Part shown: positions 1 to 12,412 of the stretch, piece after piece
How the letters are laid out: each line of letters begins with the position of its first letter
Numbering within the stretch: position 1 is the stretch's first letter
Assembly: GCF_001761485.1 (NCBI RefSeq)
Contig: NC_090772.1
Span: 1,424,501 to 1,488,500, forward strand
DNA length: 64,000 nt
Direction: 5' to 3'
Source: Yarrowia lipolytica
Taxonomy: Eukaryota; Ascomycota; Dipodascomycetes; Dipodascales
The notes under the pieces: model-generated
What the model was told of the DNA's origin: nothing
Seen by the model: only the letters and a program-made list of their open reading frames with translations
Database searches by the model: none
Made by a program: the position numbers and the translations under genes

Positions 1-1014
1 ATTGAAGGGTGCTTATTCATTGGTTTCGGGGAGCGAATTCGACCAAAGATGGCTGGATATAATAGTTCAATCCGGAGTACAAGCAGATATTTAAAAGTCT
101 TTACTTCAACGTGCAATATGAAAAAATAATCGATGCAAATTTCATAGCAGCTTTCACTATACTTTACATAACCGGGGAGATTATCTACTACACAACTAAT
201 AGGGATCTGATTGAAACCGGGAGTTGAGCAATGAAATTATCTGGTCTTGGTGATTTCAACGATATCTATAAATTCACAATTATATAACGGAGAGACTCAA
301 AAACTTCAAGTCATACTTTTCTGTGGCCTCGAAATTAATTTGAAGGATTATTTTGACATTATAAAACAGTGTCAGTTTGGAAATTGACTAAATAGATTAG
401 AAAAATATCTAATGGCACCAATTTGGCATCACGTGATCAATATATCACGACTATATTTATTTCAGCTGACTAATGACGATTGTGTGGGGCGAATCAACCT
501 CAGCAAAGAGACTGGAGTCCTTGAGAAAAGCCAGGGCAATTTGGAGAAGCGAAAGAGGTTATGAATCACGTGAATATAGTGGAACTCCTGAAGAGTCATT
601 CGCGGGTCTCCACGTTTTCCGGGTTGTATGATCCAGACGACTAACTCGGGATGTTATTCGCACAGTATGGGACAATCTTCATAAAAGTTGTTCGAGCCGT
701 TCTATGTAACTATCGTTGAAAGAAACACCAGTATTGCACCAAAACTCTTCTTTCAATACATTTGTCCTCGAAGAAATACAAGTTCCCGCACTTGTCAACA
801 CCCTCAGACGACACCAATCACCTACATGCTGTACTCGACAGCCATAAATAAACAATCTATAAACTATGAATATACGAATGTATCATGGAGTACCAGAATG
901 AAATGGGGTAAAGGGGAAAGAGACTGGTTTCGTGAGCACAGGGCTGTCCAAATATCAACAGCCGCAGCGCCCACACCCTCCCGGTCCGACTCACTACTTC
1001 TGCAGATGCGTCGA
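1..1014. other. Intergenic, no gene recognised
   Basis: I see no supported gene here. The stretch is AT-rich up to about 480. CACGTG-containing sites lie near 430 and 545. Open frames on the right side only mirror the minus-strand gene that ends at 1015. Confidence 0.6.
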
Positions 1015-2820
1015 CTACTTGTTGAGTTCCGTCTCCTTCAAAATATTCATCCCCTCCAGGGTCAAATTGCCCACAGTTGTCTCCACCAGCGCATCCACGG
1101 TAGCATTGAACAGGATTGGCACAGAGCCCGCCCACAACAACTTGCTGGCCACCTTTCGGAAGATGCTGCTGTCAATCACCTCCACGGGAACGTTCTTGGC
1201 CTGCACCTTGACATTGTACACGGTCTGGGAGCCCTCGAGGCCCTGGAACGACTCGCAGTCATGCCATTGTTGGATGTGGGCTCGAGCAAAGAGCTGGCCC
1301 TCATAGTAGAGGTCATTCACGCCTCGTACTTCAAATGGCAGCATCTCGGTCTGGATCTGGACATTGGAAGGCAACAGAATGGTCGTCTCCACATCTGCAT
1401 CAATGAACACAGCTCCAGAAGATAGAGAAGCAATGGAAACATGTGTAAACGAAATGTTTCGCAGTAGAGACTCTTGTCTGTCAAGACCAGGAGAGTCTAG
1501 AAGCGCCCAGAAATGAGAAAGAGTGTCTGTGAGAGGTCCGGGAAGACGGGGCTGCTGGGGAGATAGGTGGGTACTGTACAGCGACGAGTTTCCATTGATG
1601 AAAGCCGTCATAATTTTATCCAGAGTGGAAAGTCGTTGTTTGAGGCCATCGTCGGAGTCAAGTTCGCCAAGGCTGGATTGGGCGAATTTGGGGTCAGAGA
1701 CAGATCCAGACAAGAGTCTGCTAAGTCTACCGAGCACTCCAACCCGATGGGCCTGCTTGTTCTTCTCCTCATCCTCTTGGCACTCCTTCAACACCTCGCC
1801 GCCCTCCTTCATGTCAACTCTCACCTGGATCTCATTCTCGCCCTTGTGCAAATGAAAAGCAGGACTGGTGGCCTCGCCGACAATCACATAGTCCCCTTGA
1901 GGCTGGCCCACAAGAATCTTGCGGCTGTTGCCACTGCTCAAATCTGCCTCGCATCGTTTGTGAAACAGGTCCCATTTCAACTCCGGGAAATCTAGCTGGT
2001 CCACCAGCGACGTCTTGAGAGCCACCTGGGCGTCCACAGACAGCCTCCCGGGCTCTCCAAACACCCGCATGCCCTTGAGCTTGTAGTCGACAAAGTCCTC
2101 CTGGTCAATGTCCTGGTTGATGGTCTGCTGAGAGGTGATCCAGTAAGAGCCCAGTCTCAGCCATCCTCTTCCCAGGCTGATTTTGGCAGTTCCAGAAAGA
2201 GTGAATGGCGTGCCGGCAAGCATGAGCTCTCCAAGACGAGCAATGGTGTAGGCGTCGTAATCATGGAGAGTGACCACGGTGTCAATGTCGTTTGTCGCGC
2301 TGGGAGACGTGTTGAGATTCAGCTGCGGAACATCCACCAGAGTCACCTGCTCGTAGATGGGCAACGTATCGTTGGGGAAGGTGACACGTGTAATGGTCAT
2401 GGTTGTGGGTTGGACCACCACATGATCCAGCAGCTTGGCGCCCTGCTTGATCAGAAACCGCGCCAGGTCATGCTCCACCACCTCAAAGTCCATCTGCAGC
2501 TCTCCCCTGACTGCTACCGCGATTCCGTCCTTGCCTATCAGGTCCACGATCTTTGTGTCTTTGACCACCATTGTCGTGTTGTCCATCAGGTCGTGCACGC
2601 CCAGAATCGAGCCCCGCACCGTCCCCAGAAACACCACCACCGCCACCACCATGAGCAGATACTTGGGCATCTCGCAAAACCACGGGTGGGAGTCATGAGT
2701 CCACCACGAGAATCGGTGGGGCCTGGAAGAGCCGGAAAGCAACGGAGTACGTTCACAGGGGGCGTCTGAAGGCACTGGCGCTTGATCCGAGTCGATCGGA
2801 GCACTGGTCGTCGAGTTCAT
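1015..2820 (-). CDS. Tag1-like vacuolar membrane protein (DUF3712 family)
   Basis: A 601-residue protein. The first true ATG is at 2820; the frame stays open upstream but holds no ATG. It has a polar N-terminal tail with the PLLSGSSRP segment, one hydrophobic helix (YLLMVVAVVVFLG, about residues 53-65), then a long lumenal-type region with many N-glycosylation sequons and two related beta-rich halves. This layout and length match S. cerevisiae Ylr173w/Tag1 (about 600 residues), a vacuolar membrane protein linked to ending autophagy, and the wider fungal DUF3712 group often mislabelled as pre-rRNA processing protein. Assignment rests on architecture and motifs remembered from the family, for example the stretch around QMDFEVVEHDLARFLIKQGA, so function is inferred. 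No intron signals were seen at the start. Confidence 0.65.
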   Translation of the reverse strand: MNSTTSAPIDSDQAPVPSDAPCERTPLLSGSSRPHRFSWWTHDSHPWFCEMPKYLLMVVAVVVFLGTVRGSILGVHDLMDNTTMVVKDTKIVDLIGKDGIAVAVRGELQMDFEVVEHDLARFLIKQGAKLLDHVVVQPTTMTITRVTFPNDTLPIYEQVTLVDVPQLNLNTSPSATNDIDTVVTLHDYDAYTIARLGELMLAGTPFTLSGTAKISLGRGWLRLGSYWITSQQTINQDIDQEDFVDYKLKGMRVFGEPGRLSVDAQVALKTSLVDQLDFPELKWDLFHKRCEADLSSGNSRKILVGQPQGDYVIVGEATSPAFHLHKGENEIQVRVDMKEGGEVLKECQEDEEKNKQAHRVGVLGRLSRLLSGSVSDPKFAQSSLGELDSDDGLKQRLSTLDKIMTAFINGNSSLYSTHLSPQQPRLPGPLTDTLSHFWALLDSPGLDRQESLLRNISFTHVSIASLSSGAVFIDADVETTILLPSNVQIQTEMLPFEVRGVNDLYYEGQLFARAHIQQWHDCESFQGLEGSQTVYNVKVQAKNVPVEVIDSSIFRKVASKLLWAGSVPILFNATVDALVETTVGNLTLEGMNILKETELNK

Positions 2821-4519
2821 GCTGTCGTAGATATAGCAACAAAGTGAAGATGGCGGGCAGTGTTGTAGTGCATGGCGTGCATAATCTAGGGTTAGGGTAA
2901 ACGAGAGAGAGGGAGGGAGGGGGGCACTTGTTACCAAAACAAAGGTAGGTCTAGATGGACGCTCCAGGCGGGAGACTTTTAGGTCTCGTGACCTGAATAT
3001 TGCGCTCTACCCCGTCCAGCGTGGCCTTTTTTTTCGGTTCTTTTCCGCCAATTATTTTTTGTTCGATTTATCATCTCGATTCTAGGTGTATGATTACGTA
3101 AGGTTGTTCCAGAGTTCGAATCTTAGTTGGGGGGTTGTTTACTTAGAGTTAATGCCGAGGTAAGTTGGGGGAGGAGTTGAGGGAGGAGTTGACGACGACT
3201 GTAGTTTTTCACGTAGTGTGTTGGTTTGGCTGGGTTTTGGTGTAGATGGTCTTGATGGTTGTTTCTCTGGTCCCACCAATTTTCAGTCGATTTCTGATCT
3301 TGGAACATCTCCAAAAGTGTTATCTCCGTCCTCCGTGGTGGAGTCATAGGAGCTACTATAGTGAGAGTGAGAGTGAGTGTGAGACATGTTATTTTGATTG
3401 GCGGGGAGGTTGTGTTGATTGATACGAGAGAGTTTGCTACCGACTGTGAGTTCTCAAGCATCTTAATCGTGTTTAACTGTCGAATGAGAATGAGACGTAC
3501 AGGTTATGACTGAGGAGAGCGGAAACGCCGAGTAATTGGCCATTGAGAGAGGAAGCGGGTCGAGAGAGCAGATAGACAAGTAAAATGGACCATTTGAAGG
3601 CGAATGAACAAGTAGTCGGGTCTTTTTTTATGGAGATATGGACGTGGTTGAACGGAATCATGTGGTTGACATTTGAAAGATAGTAGCGTCAAAAGTGATC
3701 TTATAACAGTTGAGATATACGGATGTAAAGTACATCATTCTGATCAGCCCGTTCATAGCTCTCATGATACACTACTCTCGTTTCCAAAAAATGGTCTGAA
3801 ATTCACTCCTTGAACATACATTGTCTGATACAGTACTACTGTGTACCATCAATGCTGCTTCGACGAAAAACGGCCAAATTGCACATTTGGATAAACAGAA
3901 ATGCTCGTCTGGTTCTGCTGAGGGCAAATACGTGTACGGAATCCGCATACCACCTCTTCCCATCGAATCATGGCCAACTCCCCAACCTCCCCCTAACCGA
4001 CCTGACTAACCCCGCAACCTAATACACTGGTTGGCTTCGTCGAGATCGGAGGCAAAAAGTTCACGTGACAACCACAGAGCGTACACCGGCACACACGTGT
4101 TCCCCAGGACGGTCACATGACCGTGGCTGTGGCCGTGTGTCTTCTTCATCCGGCGTTGTTTGTTCTGCGGTTCCTTGTCTTGGTGGCATCAGCCCATATG
4201 TTTTTGATGGTTGCCCAACCCAAAAATAGAAACGTTATGCAGCGATCTTATTTCGGGTTTTTGGCGAGTTTATGGCGGCGATATGGCGAGTTTATTTTAG
4301 GAAAAACCAGAGTTGGTTTGGAGTTGGTGATGTTGATTTGGAGCCATTGTTAGGGCGCTATTGGAACGCCGACAGTTTTATCGAGCTTTACAACAATTTC
4401 TGCACATTGTTGTGTTTTCCGCATCCGTTTTGGGGCCGTTTAATGTCGGCAATTGTCGCGCGAAATTTTGGCCGATTTCAGGCATAAAAGGTGTCAACAA
4501 GCGTGGGATTTTCATCGCA
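2821..4519. other. Intergenic, 1.7 kb without a recognised gene
   Basis: Holds the presumed promoter of the minus-strand gene at its left end and the upstream region of tRNA-Pro at its right end. CACGTG sites occur near 4065 and 4093. A single partial telomere-like unit lies at 4001-4013. No coding sequence is supported. Confidence 0.55.
4001..4013 (+). other. Single telomere-unit-like match
   Basis: CCTGACTAACCCC matches 12 consecutive bases of the C-strand of the 10-bp Yarrowia telomere repeat (GGGTTAGTCA as I remember it). There is only about one unit and no array, so it could be chance or an RNA template-like sequence. Confidence 0.2.
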
Positions 4520-4630
4520 GGGTCATTAGTATAGAGGTAGTATGCCTGCTTCGGGTCGTTCTGAAGCATCCTGTGGTTGTTACACAATCATGATTTGCAG
4601 GTGACCCCGGTTCGAACCCGGGATGACCCC
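4520..4630 (+). tRNA. tRNA-Pro(CGG) with intron
   Basis: The cloverleaf folds by eye. Acceptor 4520-4526 (GGGTCAT) pairs with 4623-4629, and the discriminator is C at 4630, as expected for eukaryotic tRNA-Pro. The anticodon stem CCTGC (4545-4549) pairs with GCAGG (4597-4601). Anticodon CGG lies at 4552-4554, followed by the G37 typical of proline tRNAs. A 40-base intron at 4556-4595 follows position 37. T arm CCCGG-TTCGAAC-CCGGG. A TTTTTT terminator starts at 4632. Mature length is about 71 bases. Confidence 0.93.
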
Positions 4631-7600
4631 ATTTTTTGTTCTTTTTGGGTGTAAGCTGACTAAGCGGAGCCGGAGGAGAGCATGGACGGGAGCTCGGACA
4701 GGAAATGGGAGCAAGAGTTATGGGTTTCTCTTTATGGAGTGATTCGGAGTGATTGGTTTGTTTGTTTGCAGCCAAAGTGTCGAATGCCGGGAAAAAGTGA
4801 CGTGAAATGAGGTCAGATGAAATGAGGTGGCGTGAGAGGAGAGATTCCCCGTGATTCCCCGTCACCTCGTGATTCCCCGTCACCCCATCATAGAGCCCTT
4901 TCAGTGCCCTTAAAAGTTCTTTGCAAGTTGTGTTTTCTTTGGAAGACACTCCAGAACTCCACAGCAGACCAGAAACACGCAGTTGCACTCCAGGACTCCA
5001 GACCCGGACTTGTTGCAGATTATGAGTCTCATCCCACGGCTTTTTCGAGTCTTCACACAAGTACGCGATCTCCTCATTGTGCTTGTACATGTACAGCCAC
5101 TACTCTGTTTTACTTGACCCTTTGCCGATGGTATTACTAACGGTCTATAGCTACAAGTAGTCCGACCGTTGATACACCATCAGTAGTTGCTTCCTGACAT
5201 GAACCCGTCGTCAGCGGGGGATCTGAAACGTTCAATATCTCGAAATTGCGACTGAGCTGGGATCTCAGACTGACTCAGACAAGGCTTGCAGTGGGTCAGA
5301 GAGTTCAGAAGGATGGAGTTGGTGGAGAGTTGATGGAGAGTAGCTGACGGTCATCAGTATTACTCGCAGAACATCCAACCAAAGGACAAGGCTTCTCCTA
5401 GAGTCCTCGCCGCCGGCTAGCGCATTGCTGTTGTTTGTGGGCCGTCCCTATCGTTTCCCCGGCACCAGTTGGTAGGTGTGTATTTTTGTGGAACGGTATG
5501 GCTGAGAACCACACTTCTCGTCGCTAGACGGCTCCTGGTCTCTACGTGGTCCCAGCTGTACACGGCAAACGGGTGGATGCGTTCACCCAGTCCATTCTAC
5601 TTCTGGGGAGTGCCACTTCTCCCATGTCGACTCCTTGACGAGTGAGTCTTCCTTCTTTCTCTACGAGCTCCATGTCGGAAAATTGTAGGCAAGTCGAGAT
5701 TCCTGGACATTGGTCCACAACAGCTGTGACCTACAACTGGTAACTTTTTCGTCACCTGGCATTTTGGAAGATGGACGTCGTAGTTACATCATGCTGGGAA
5801 ACTGCTCCAACTCGAAATGGTGATAAGTGCAGCGGAGTTGTTACTTTCGTATAGGTCATTGACATGTGCTTGTGACACCGGGTCTGCAGAGATCAGTACT
5901 GTGTCTGGAGAAATCAGTACAGTACTGTACACGAAGAATTCACTCTTTCGGCAGTACAGTGCTCTACTTTTACTGTAGGTCCAAGTGAAGATCAACAAAG
6001 TCTGTGGACTCTTGCAAGGACAATTTTCCTATAATACTCACACTTGTACTCCTTCTGAAGACTCCAACAACCCCAACATCAACCTCAGCAGACTATTCAG
6101 CTACAATTTGACTTTTTCTGGGTCTTTCAGGTCGGGGACCCTTCTTTCCACGTGACTCCCCCGTGAATCCTCGTCTACAGGACTTTCATAGTCCAGACTG
6201 CAAGGCTAGCCCGAACCAGGGCCCCTGTGCCACTACTGCTACAAGTAGTTGACAAGGGAAAAACCAAACAGACCGCAAGTGGTGCTGAACAGCGGGTGAG
6301 ACGGATTTCACTGGAATCTTCAGACAAGTCATTGGATCCAGTGTCTGATCAGGTTACATGTTGTGGAGGCGGTGAGTACACACACCAACTGCTTACTAAC
6401 CCCAGCTGACTAAAGTAACTATCAACTAATTCCAACTAAAAGACCTAACCCCAAACAAAACCCCTAACCCAGACTAGCAAACTCCTAACCCAGACTAACA
6501 AACTCCTAACCCCAACTCCAACAAAAACCGGTCCAACTAAACTCAACAAAATTGCTCCAACCAGTATGAATGGAAGTAATACACGCGACTGAGGTCTGGA
6601 ACGTGCCCATCACGTGTACCCGTATCCTGTCCCTCCTCGCAACTCCTGAACACTACGGTAGTCTCCCCTACTGGCGCTGTTTTGGTGTTACCCAAATTAG
6701 TTACATGCATTGTCCTTGTCTGCATCGAATAAAATGTTTTTTTGATTTTTTTTCCGGCGATTTTTTGTTTTGACCATTTTTTCGTTTTGGCGATTTTTGT
6801 TTTTTGATGCATGGAACAAAGAAAAGAAGCCTGGTCAAAAGCCGGGCTGTTTGGAACTGGATAGGGGTGTTCTACAGCGGCTACTGAGATAACACGGTGC
6901 CTTTTCCTCACTCCCTCACCTTTTCCCTTCATCTCACCTCTTTTCCTACCTATCCCCTCCACCTCCCCTCCTCCTGCACTACAAGTAGTAGATGCACAAC
7001 AGTAGAAAACTCGGTCGATATGGAAGATGAAAAGACATGGACTAGACCACCGAATCCAAGCTCTTGAAGCGATCATTTTGGTGCTACAAAATACCCGAAA
7101 CTTGCCGAGATGCTGGGCAAGAGCAGAATTCAGATGCTCGCCCGTCATCATCGGCACATGCACGCTCAGAAGTGAGGAGAGTTGATATGGTAGTAAGGAG
7201 GGTTGACGGTACTCATTCCGTTTTGTTTGACCCAGTGGATCTACCAACCCTTTAGCACGACTGCTGATCAACATTCGTGTTATGGGTTGATGAGCATTCG
7301 AGTTGGCGAACATTTGTGTTGATCAACTATCGTGCTGATATCGTGCTGATGTCGTGCTGATATCGTGATGATGGAAATTCAAGTTGAACTACAATCGTCC
7401 ATTTAATCGCGCTGATTACTGCGCGGAAACAGATACTGTCACCAACTCTCACCAACTCTCACCAACTCCCACTAGCTCATTGCAGATTCGGACTCAAAGG
7501 TGCCCGAAATCGACCCACTGGTCTCCAAGAGGTCTCCAAGAGGTCTCCAAGAGGCGACCCACTGATGTCCAAATCGACCCACTGGTCTCAAATATTGCTT

Positions 7601-10600
7601 GGACATCTGTTGAGCCGCAGAACCTCCAACGGTCGTGTCAACAGCCGCGTCGACGCAGACGTAGGCAACTCTGCAGACGGAAAATCTGCAGACGGAAAAT
7701 CTGCACGGAAAAACTGGATTTTTGGAGATGATAAGGCATGACTGACCGCAATCGACATTCATTGCAACTTCTCCAGTCGTCTCACTGTTCCGCTCACTGT
7801 TACAGTCTCCGTCTCCGCTTCAGACCTCCTCCAGTCTCCATTCCAGACCTCCTCCAGTCTCCTCCTCCAGTCTCCACCTCCAACCCCCCTCCAACCCTCC
7901 ACCTCCAATCCTCCACCCAGACCCACCCACCATTGTATGCACTCGCACTACCCCTACACCTCAACAAAATGTGCTTGCGACAAGTACAAAAATGCAGCAG
8001 GCATCTTTAGTTGCAGATGCAGAATGAAGTCTGTGCTATCCACGGTGCGGTAGCGTGCAGAGCTGGACCGAAAATGATAGTAGCTCTTTTCATCTGAAGA
8101 GTACGTACTAACGTTGTCAGGTAGAGCATGTAAATACCGTTCCGGCCAATTGTTCATTCTCTAGTGATATGTAACGAGTAATTGTGTGTGTTTTGCGAAT
8201 ATCACTTTCTGTTTAATTTAGAAACTTACTTGGTCAACAAAACATCCCAATTAAACCCGTTTAATATTCCAACTAATTCAAAACCCCGATTGAGACAGAA
8301 ACGCAAATATCTGGAAATATTGTACCACAAGTTGTGAATATTACGACAGTTTAGTTTAGCTTTTGTATTCTGTGCATGTTCTTGCTGTATTCATTCTGCT
8401 GAAACACGCCGGAATCACCAAAATAGGACCCCCAGCACCCCTGTTGTCCCAACTAATTCTAACAAAACTAGTAAAGACAAAACGACTTGACTTTTAAAGA
8501 TGAAACTCAGGATTATCCGTATCACAGAGGGCGTGCGTCTGCTATGGGTGGTGGTACTGACATATTCCAGCAAAATGTTCATATGCTCTACCGACTACCA
8601 ACTACTCTACCTACTGTACTCTACCTTCTCCACCAACAACTCTACCTTCTCCACCAACAACTCTACCTACTCCACAAACTACCTACCTCACAACTACAAT
8701 TGAGAGCTGAATGAGATACAATGGTCCTCAATGGTATCTTATTAACCCTGGTTGTTCCGATATTCACCCACCGACTCCTCTCTATGTTCGGATGTCTACA
8801 GTACTGTACCCTTCTGTCAGGCTCCGAACACAGCGCTCAAGAAACTGTCCAAGCACGGAATGATCTTGAATGACGAATCTAAAGCCAGAAAAAGAACCCA
8901 CGGTCACTCTGGAACCACAACCAGATCCCACACAATGGAGAAACTGACACTGTCTGTCCATCAGTACTCCCCTCCACCAATTTCCATGGCTCCTTGACCC
9001 GCAACCAGCACCATGTCCATGAACCCATTGATGTCATCCTTCTTGTCGAATCCATATTGTCGACTGGGTTTTTCAAGTGTGATCTCCGATCGGTTGGGTG
9101 CCAGAGAGCTGATCTCAGAGCATTCGTTTCTGCAGCTGCACTACAGTCCAAACAGTCTCTTTCAGCGTGTCTTCAAGCTCGTGGTCCAGTGACGATAGCC
9201 ATGGTTCGCGAGTGACTGAGGAGGAAATTGTGAGATGAAGAGTTCGACAGTTGTCAGTTAGACTGTTGTCAGCTCAACAGTTGTCAGTATGACACAGTTG
9301 CCAGTTCGACAGTTCAAGAGTAGTTCAACAGATGCCAGTTCGAGCTTCAACTACTCTCAAATCACTCTCCATCTCCCCAGTTGACATCTTTGCAAACGCC
9401 AGTCATTTTCTGACAAGTCTGGAGTGACTTGGCGTGCTCTATAACACGGCTCCACATCGCCAATCAGCGGCAACAATAGACCTAGACATACTTCTGACCG
9501 ACTCTTGTGTCCGCATCTGAACCGGGTCACTCGGAATTGCACCACCACCCAGTGGCACCTGCCAGCAGGAACACCTCTTACTCGCCGGCTATGCAATATT
9601 GTGTCTCTTAACTAGCCTCCGTGGTGATTGCAGTTCCACATACTGAGTTCTGGCACGCCATTTAATCCAGAATGTTCACGATGACTCTGACGACCAAATG
9701 GAGATCTAACAGCAGCATCTGTCCAGTACAGTGCAGTACTTAGTCGTCATCGCTGGCAACCATATGGAACATTGATACAACGTCAATCTGACAAGATCTG
9801 GCAACGATCTGGCAACGATCTGACGTTGATAACTGTGACAGATCCTAACGTTAACATCTGCAACAAATCTGACGTTGACATCCGCAACAGATCTGACACA
9901 CGTCTACACCTGCACGAATCTTATCGTCACCTTTACGACTACTTGGCGGCCTCTCCCTCGACCTTCCGGTTATGACCGAATCTCCACCCCCTTAATTGCT
10001 CTTTATGACAATGGACGTACCCCAGAAAGGCAGCCAGCCTCCAGTGTCGATCTTCTAAAGTGGGGTACATACGTACATACTCTACGTACATGTCGAATGT
10101 AGCACTGTGAGGTGGCTCGTTCACGTGCACCCCGTGTCACGAGATCTTGAGAGCCCATGGATTCTCAGATTCATCTCATTTGACCGCCACGAACCTCCTA
10201 CGGCGTTCATTCCCCCCATCCCCACAGTCTCACCGGCCATCGCAAATCCCACCTTATTTTTGGCTCTGGAGTTGCTTTTTTTCCCTGAAAAAAAAAAGAT
10301 TTAACATTGTCACGTCATTTAAGTTTATCTGCCCATGTCTCGGAAGGGATAACCAAGTGATAATGAGTCACGTGTGGATGGGCTAGGGACAATATCGTGG
10401 GGATAATATCCCTGGGATCATACTGACGCTTCCCCCCCCCCTTCGACAGTTCAAACCCTAGCCCTTGTTTCCCAAACGGGGCATCTACCCTTTCTCTTGA
10501 CCCAAACTGGGCACCGGTCTTTGTCCAGGGTTACGGTAGGTCGACCTTCTGAGAGCTCTGACTGCATCACTCCAAACCCCACATCTTGGCACGCCGCAAA

Positions 10601-12412
10601 TAGAGGCATCTTTTACGAGACGAAATCGGAGGTCGACAACAATGGTGGAAGTGGGTGTTTTTCCGCCTAAATGACTGCCACGTGGGGACTTTGGCAGGGT
10701 TAGGGCGTCAGCCCGACGAAGGTGCCCGAGCGAGCGGGTTAGGGTCCAGGGTCCAGACGGGTCCTAACCCTTTCTTGCAACATGGTTAACCCCACACCAC
10801 CTTAATTGAGAGCAAGATGTTGCCGCAAAGGTTACCCTCTGTATAATTAGAGTTTCAAACCTTGATATTCATTCGCCGGCACGTGAGTTGATACCGTCAA
10901 GAGAGGGTAATATACGAGTTGACATTGAGTGGATTTTGTGGCAACAAATTGTTGCGGGAAATCACGCGCCAAAAAAAAAGTCGCAAAAAAGGTGGCAAAA
11001 ATGATCCGCAAAGAACCTCTTCACGACTTTTGTCCGCGTGATTCCTGCCGAGGTCCGAGCCGAACAAACAAACACCTCGTTAAGCCGACTCTCTACACTC
11101 TCAGCCGTTGCCCGTTAACCCCACTATACATTGCCGTGACATTGTCTGGATGTTTCTTTGTGTCTTTAGAAAGCGGGCGGATATGTGTCAAAAGATAAGA
11201 AAATTAAGAGTAGGATTCGAAGATTGAGAATTGGATAAAGAGTATAAAAAAAATGTAAAATAAAAAAATTAAATTATATTAAATTCCAAGGAAATTGTTA
11301 ATAAATCACAAGACTCGCTTTTGACACATGCTTATGGTGGGTCCCCCATGTCACTGATTTCCGCTATCTTTCCGCCAAATTTTCCCCACTGGGGACCTAA
11401 AAAAATGACTAATAATTTCCATTTTGCCCCTGGTCTCGCTTGCCTAAATTCGCTTCACTCGCCCCTCTACGTTTTGGATGCACATGTATGATACATGCAC
11501 ATGCATGCATCCTGCACATCATAGTAAGGTTTAGCGTTCGACTCCCTGTTGCATCTGCATTTACAGCTCAAAATTGGAACATGCAACTTTACAGACAACA
11601 CGCTCCAACGTGCGATGAGAGACACGAACGGGTCCTGAGATGATCGAGAGTGTTATGTCTCTGAAATGGGCGGTTGGTATTTGGGTTAGGGTTTTGGATC
11701 TCTTGGCACCGCTCAGCTGACCCCCTGCCACGTCGAGACGGGTTTTCACTAGTGTGGGGATTTTGCCAAGCCCAGAAAGTGGAGGTGGGACAAAGAGACT
11801 TTATTTAGATTTGGAATTTAGATTTGGGATAAAAAAAAAGAATTTTGGGGATTTTCTATAATTTATGGGTTGTATTGAGATCACGTGAGTAGGTTATTAG
11901 AGTGGGTAAGCTATTGTGGGGAAATGTTTGATTTTTTTGAGACATTTGTGTGTATTTTGTTATTTTTTGAATTATTTTAGAAATGTTTTGTATTTATTTA
12001 ATTAAGTATTTTAATTATTTTATACGCAGTCCTGTTTAAAAATTGTAAATCGCAAAACGAATAAACTTTTGGTCAAACTCTAAATTCAACTGTTTGGGAA
12101 ACAACAACTTGGACCATGTCAGGCCCACCAGACCAGACCCAAGTACATATAAAGGTGCGTAGTAGCCATCTTTTTGTCTCCCCAAACTTGGACAGTCGGA
12201 TTGCTTGAAACCGCCACACAGACAGGAATCGAAAGACACTACGATTGCCATCGCTACAGTCCACAGACTTTTCATCGCCACAGTTCACAGTCCACAGACT
12301 TTTCAGTGGATTTACGACTCTACAGACTCTACAGACTCTCCTCAGTCTTTTTGCAGACTCTCTTAGTGGATTTACTAACTCTCCAACTCCCTAACTCTCC
12401 ACCACCTTCACC
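4631..12412. other. 7.8 kb region without a recognised gene
   Basis: Unusually long empty stretch. It carries short imperfect repeats: GATTCCCCGTCACC units 4845-4890, GGTCTCCAAGA units 7525-7555, a duplicated 21-mer in 8622-8665, CAGTTGTCAGT variants 9245-9340, and ATCTGACGTTGA variants 9780-9900. There are several GTACAGTAC motifs and a run of CTAACCC motifs at 6390-6530. The longest ORF (256 codons, minus, 6543-7313) has no recognisable domain. The right end (11200-12010) is AT-rich and probably holds the promoter of the next gene. Confidence 0.55.
12148..12153 (+). promoter_or_regulatory. TATA box candidate for the seven-helix protein gene
   Basis: TATAAA lies about 265 bases upstream of the ATG at 12413. 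A leader rich in CAGACT repeats follows. The spacing implies a 5' leader of roughly 200 bases. Confidence 0.35.

Noticed and set aside
3113-3125. TTCGAATCTT resembling a tRNA B box
   Set aside because: No A box or pairing acceptor arms around it.
6543-7313. 256-codon minus-strand ORF in the gene-poor region
   Set aside because: Long enough to notice, but it reads through T-rich low-complexity DNA, shows no domain and lacks local codon bias.
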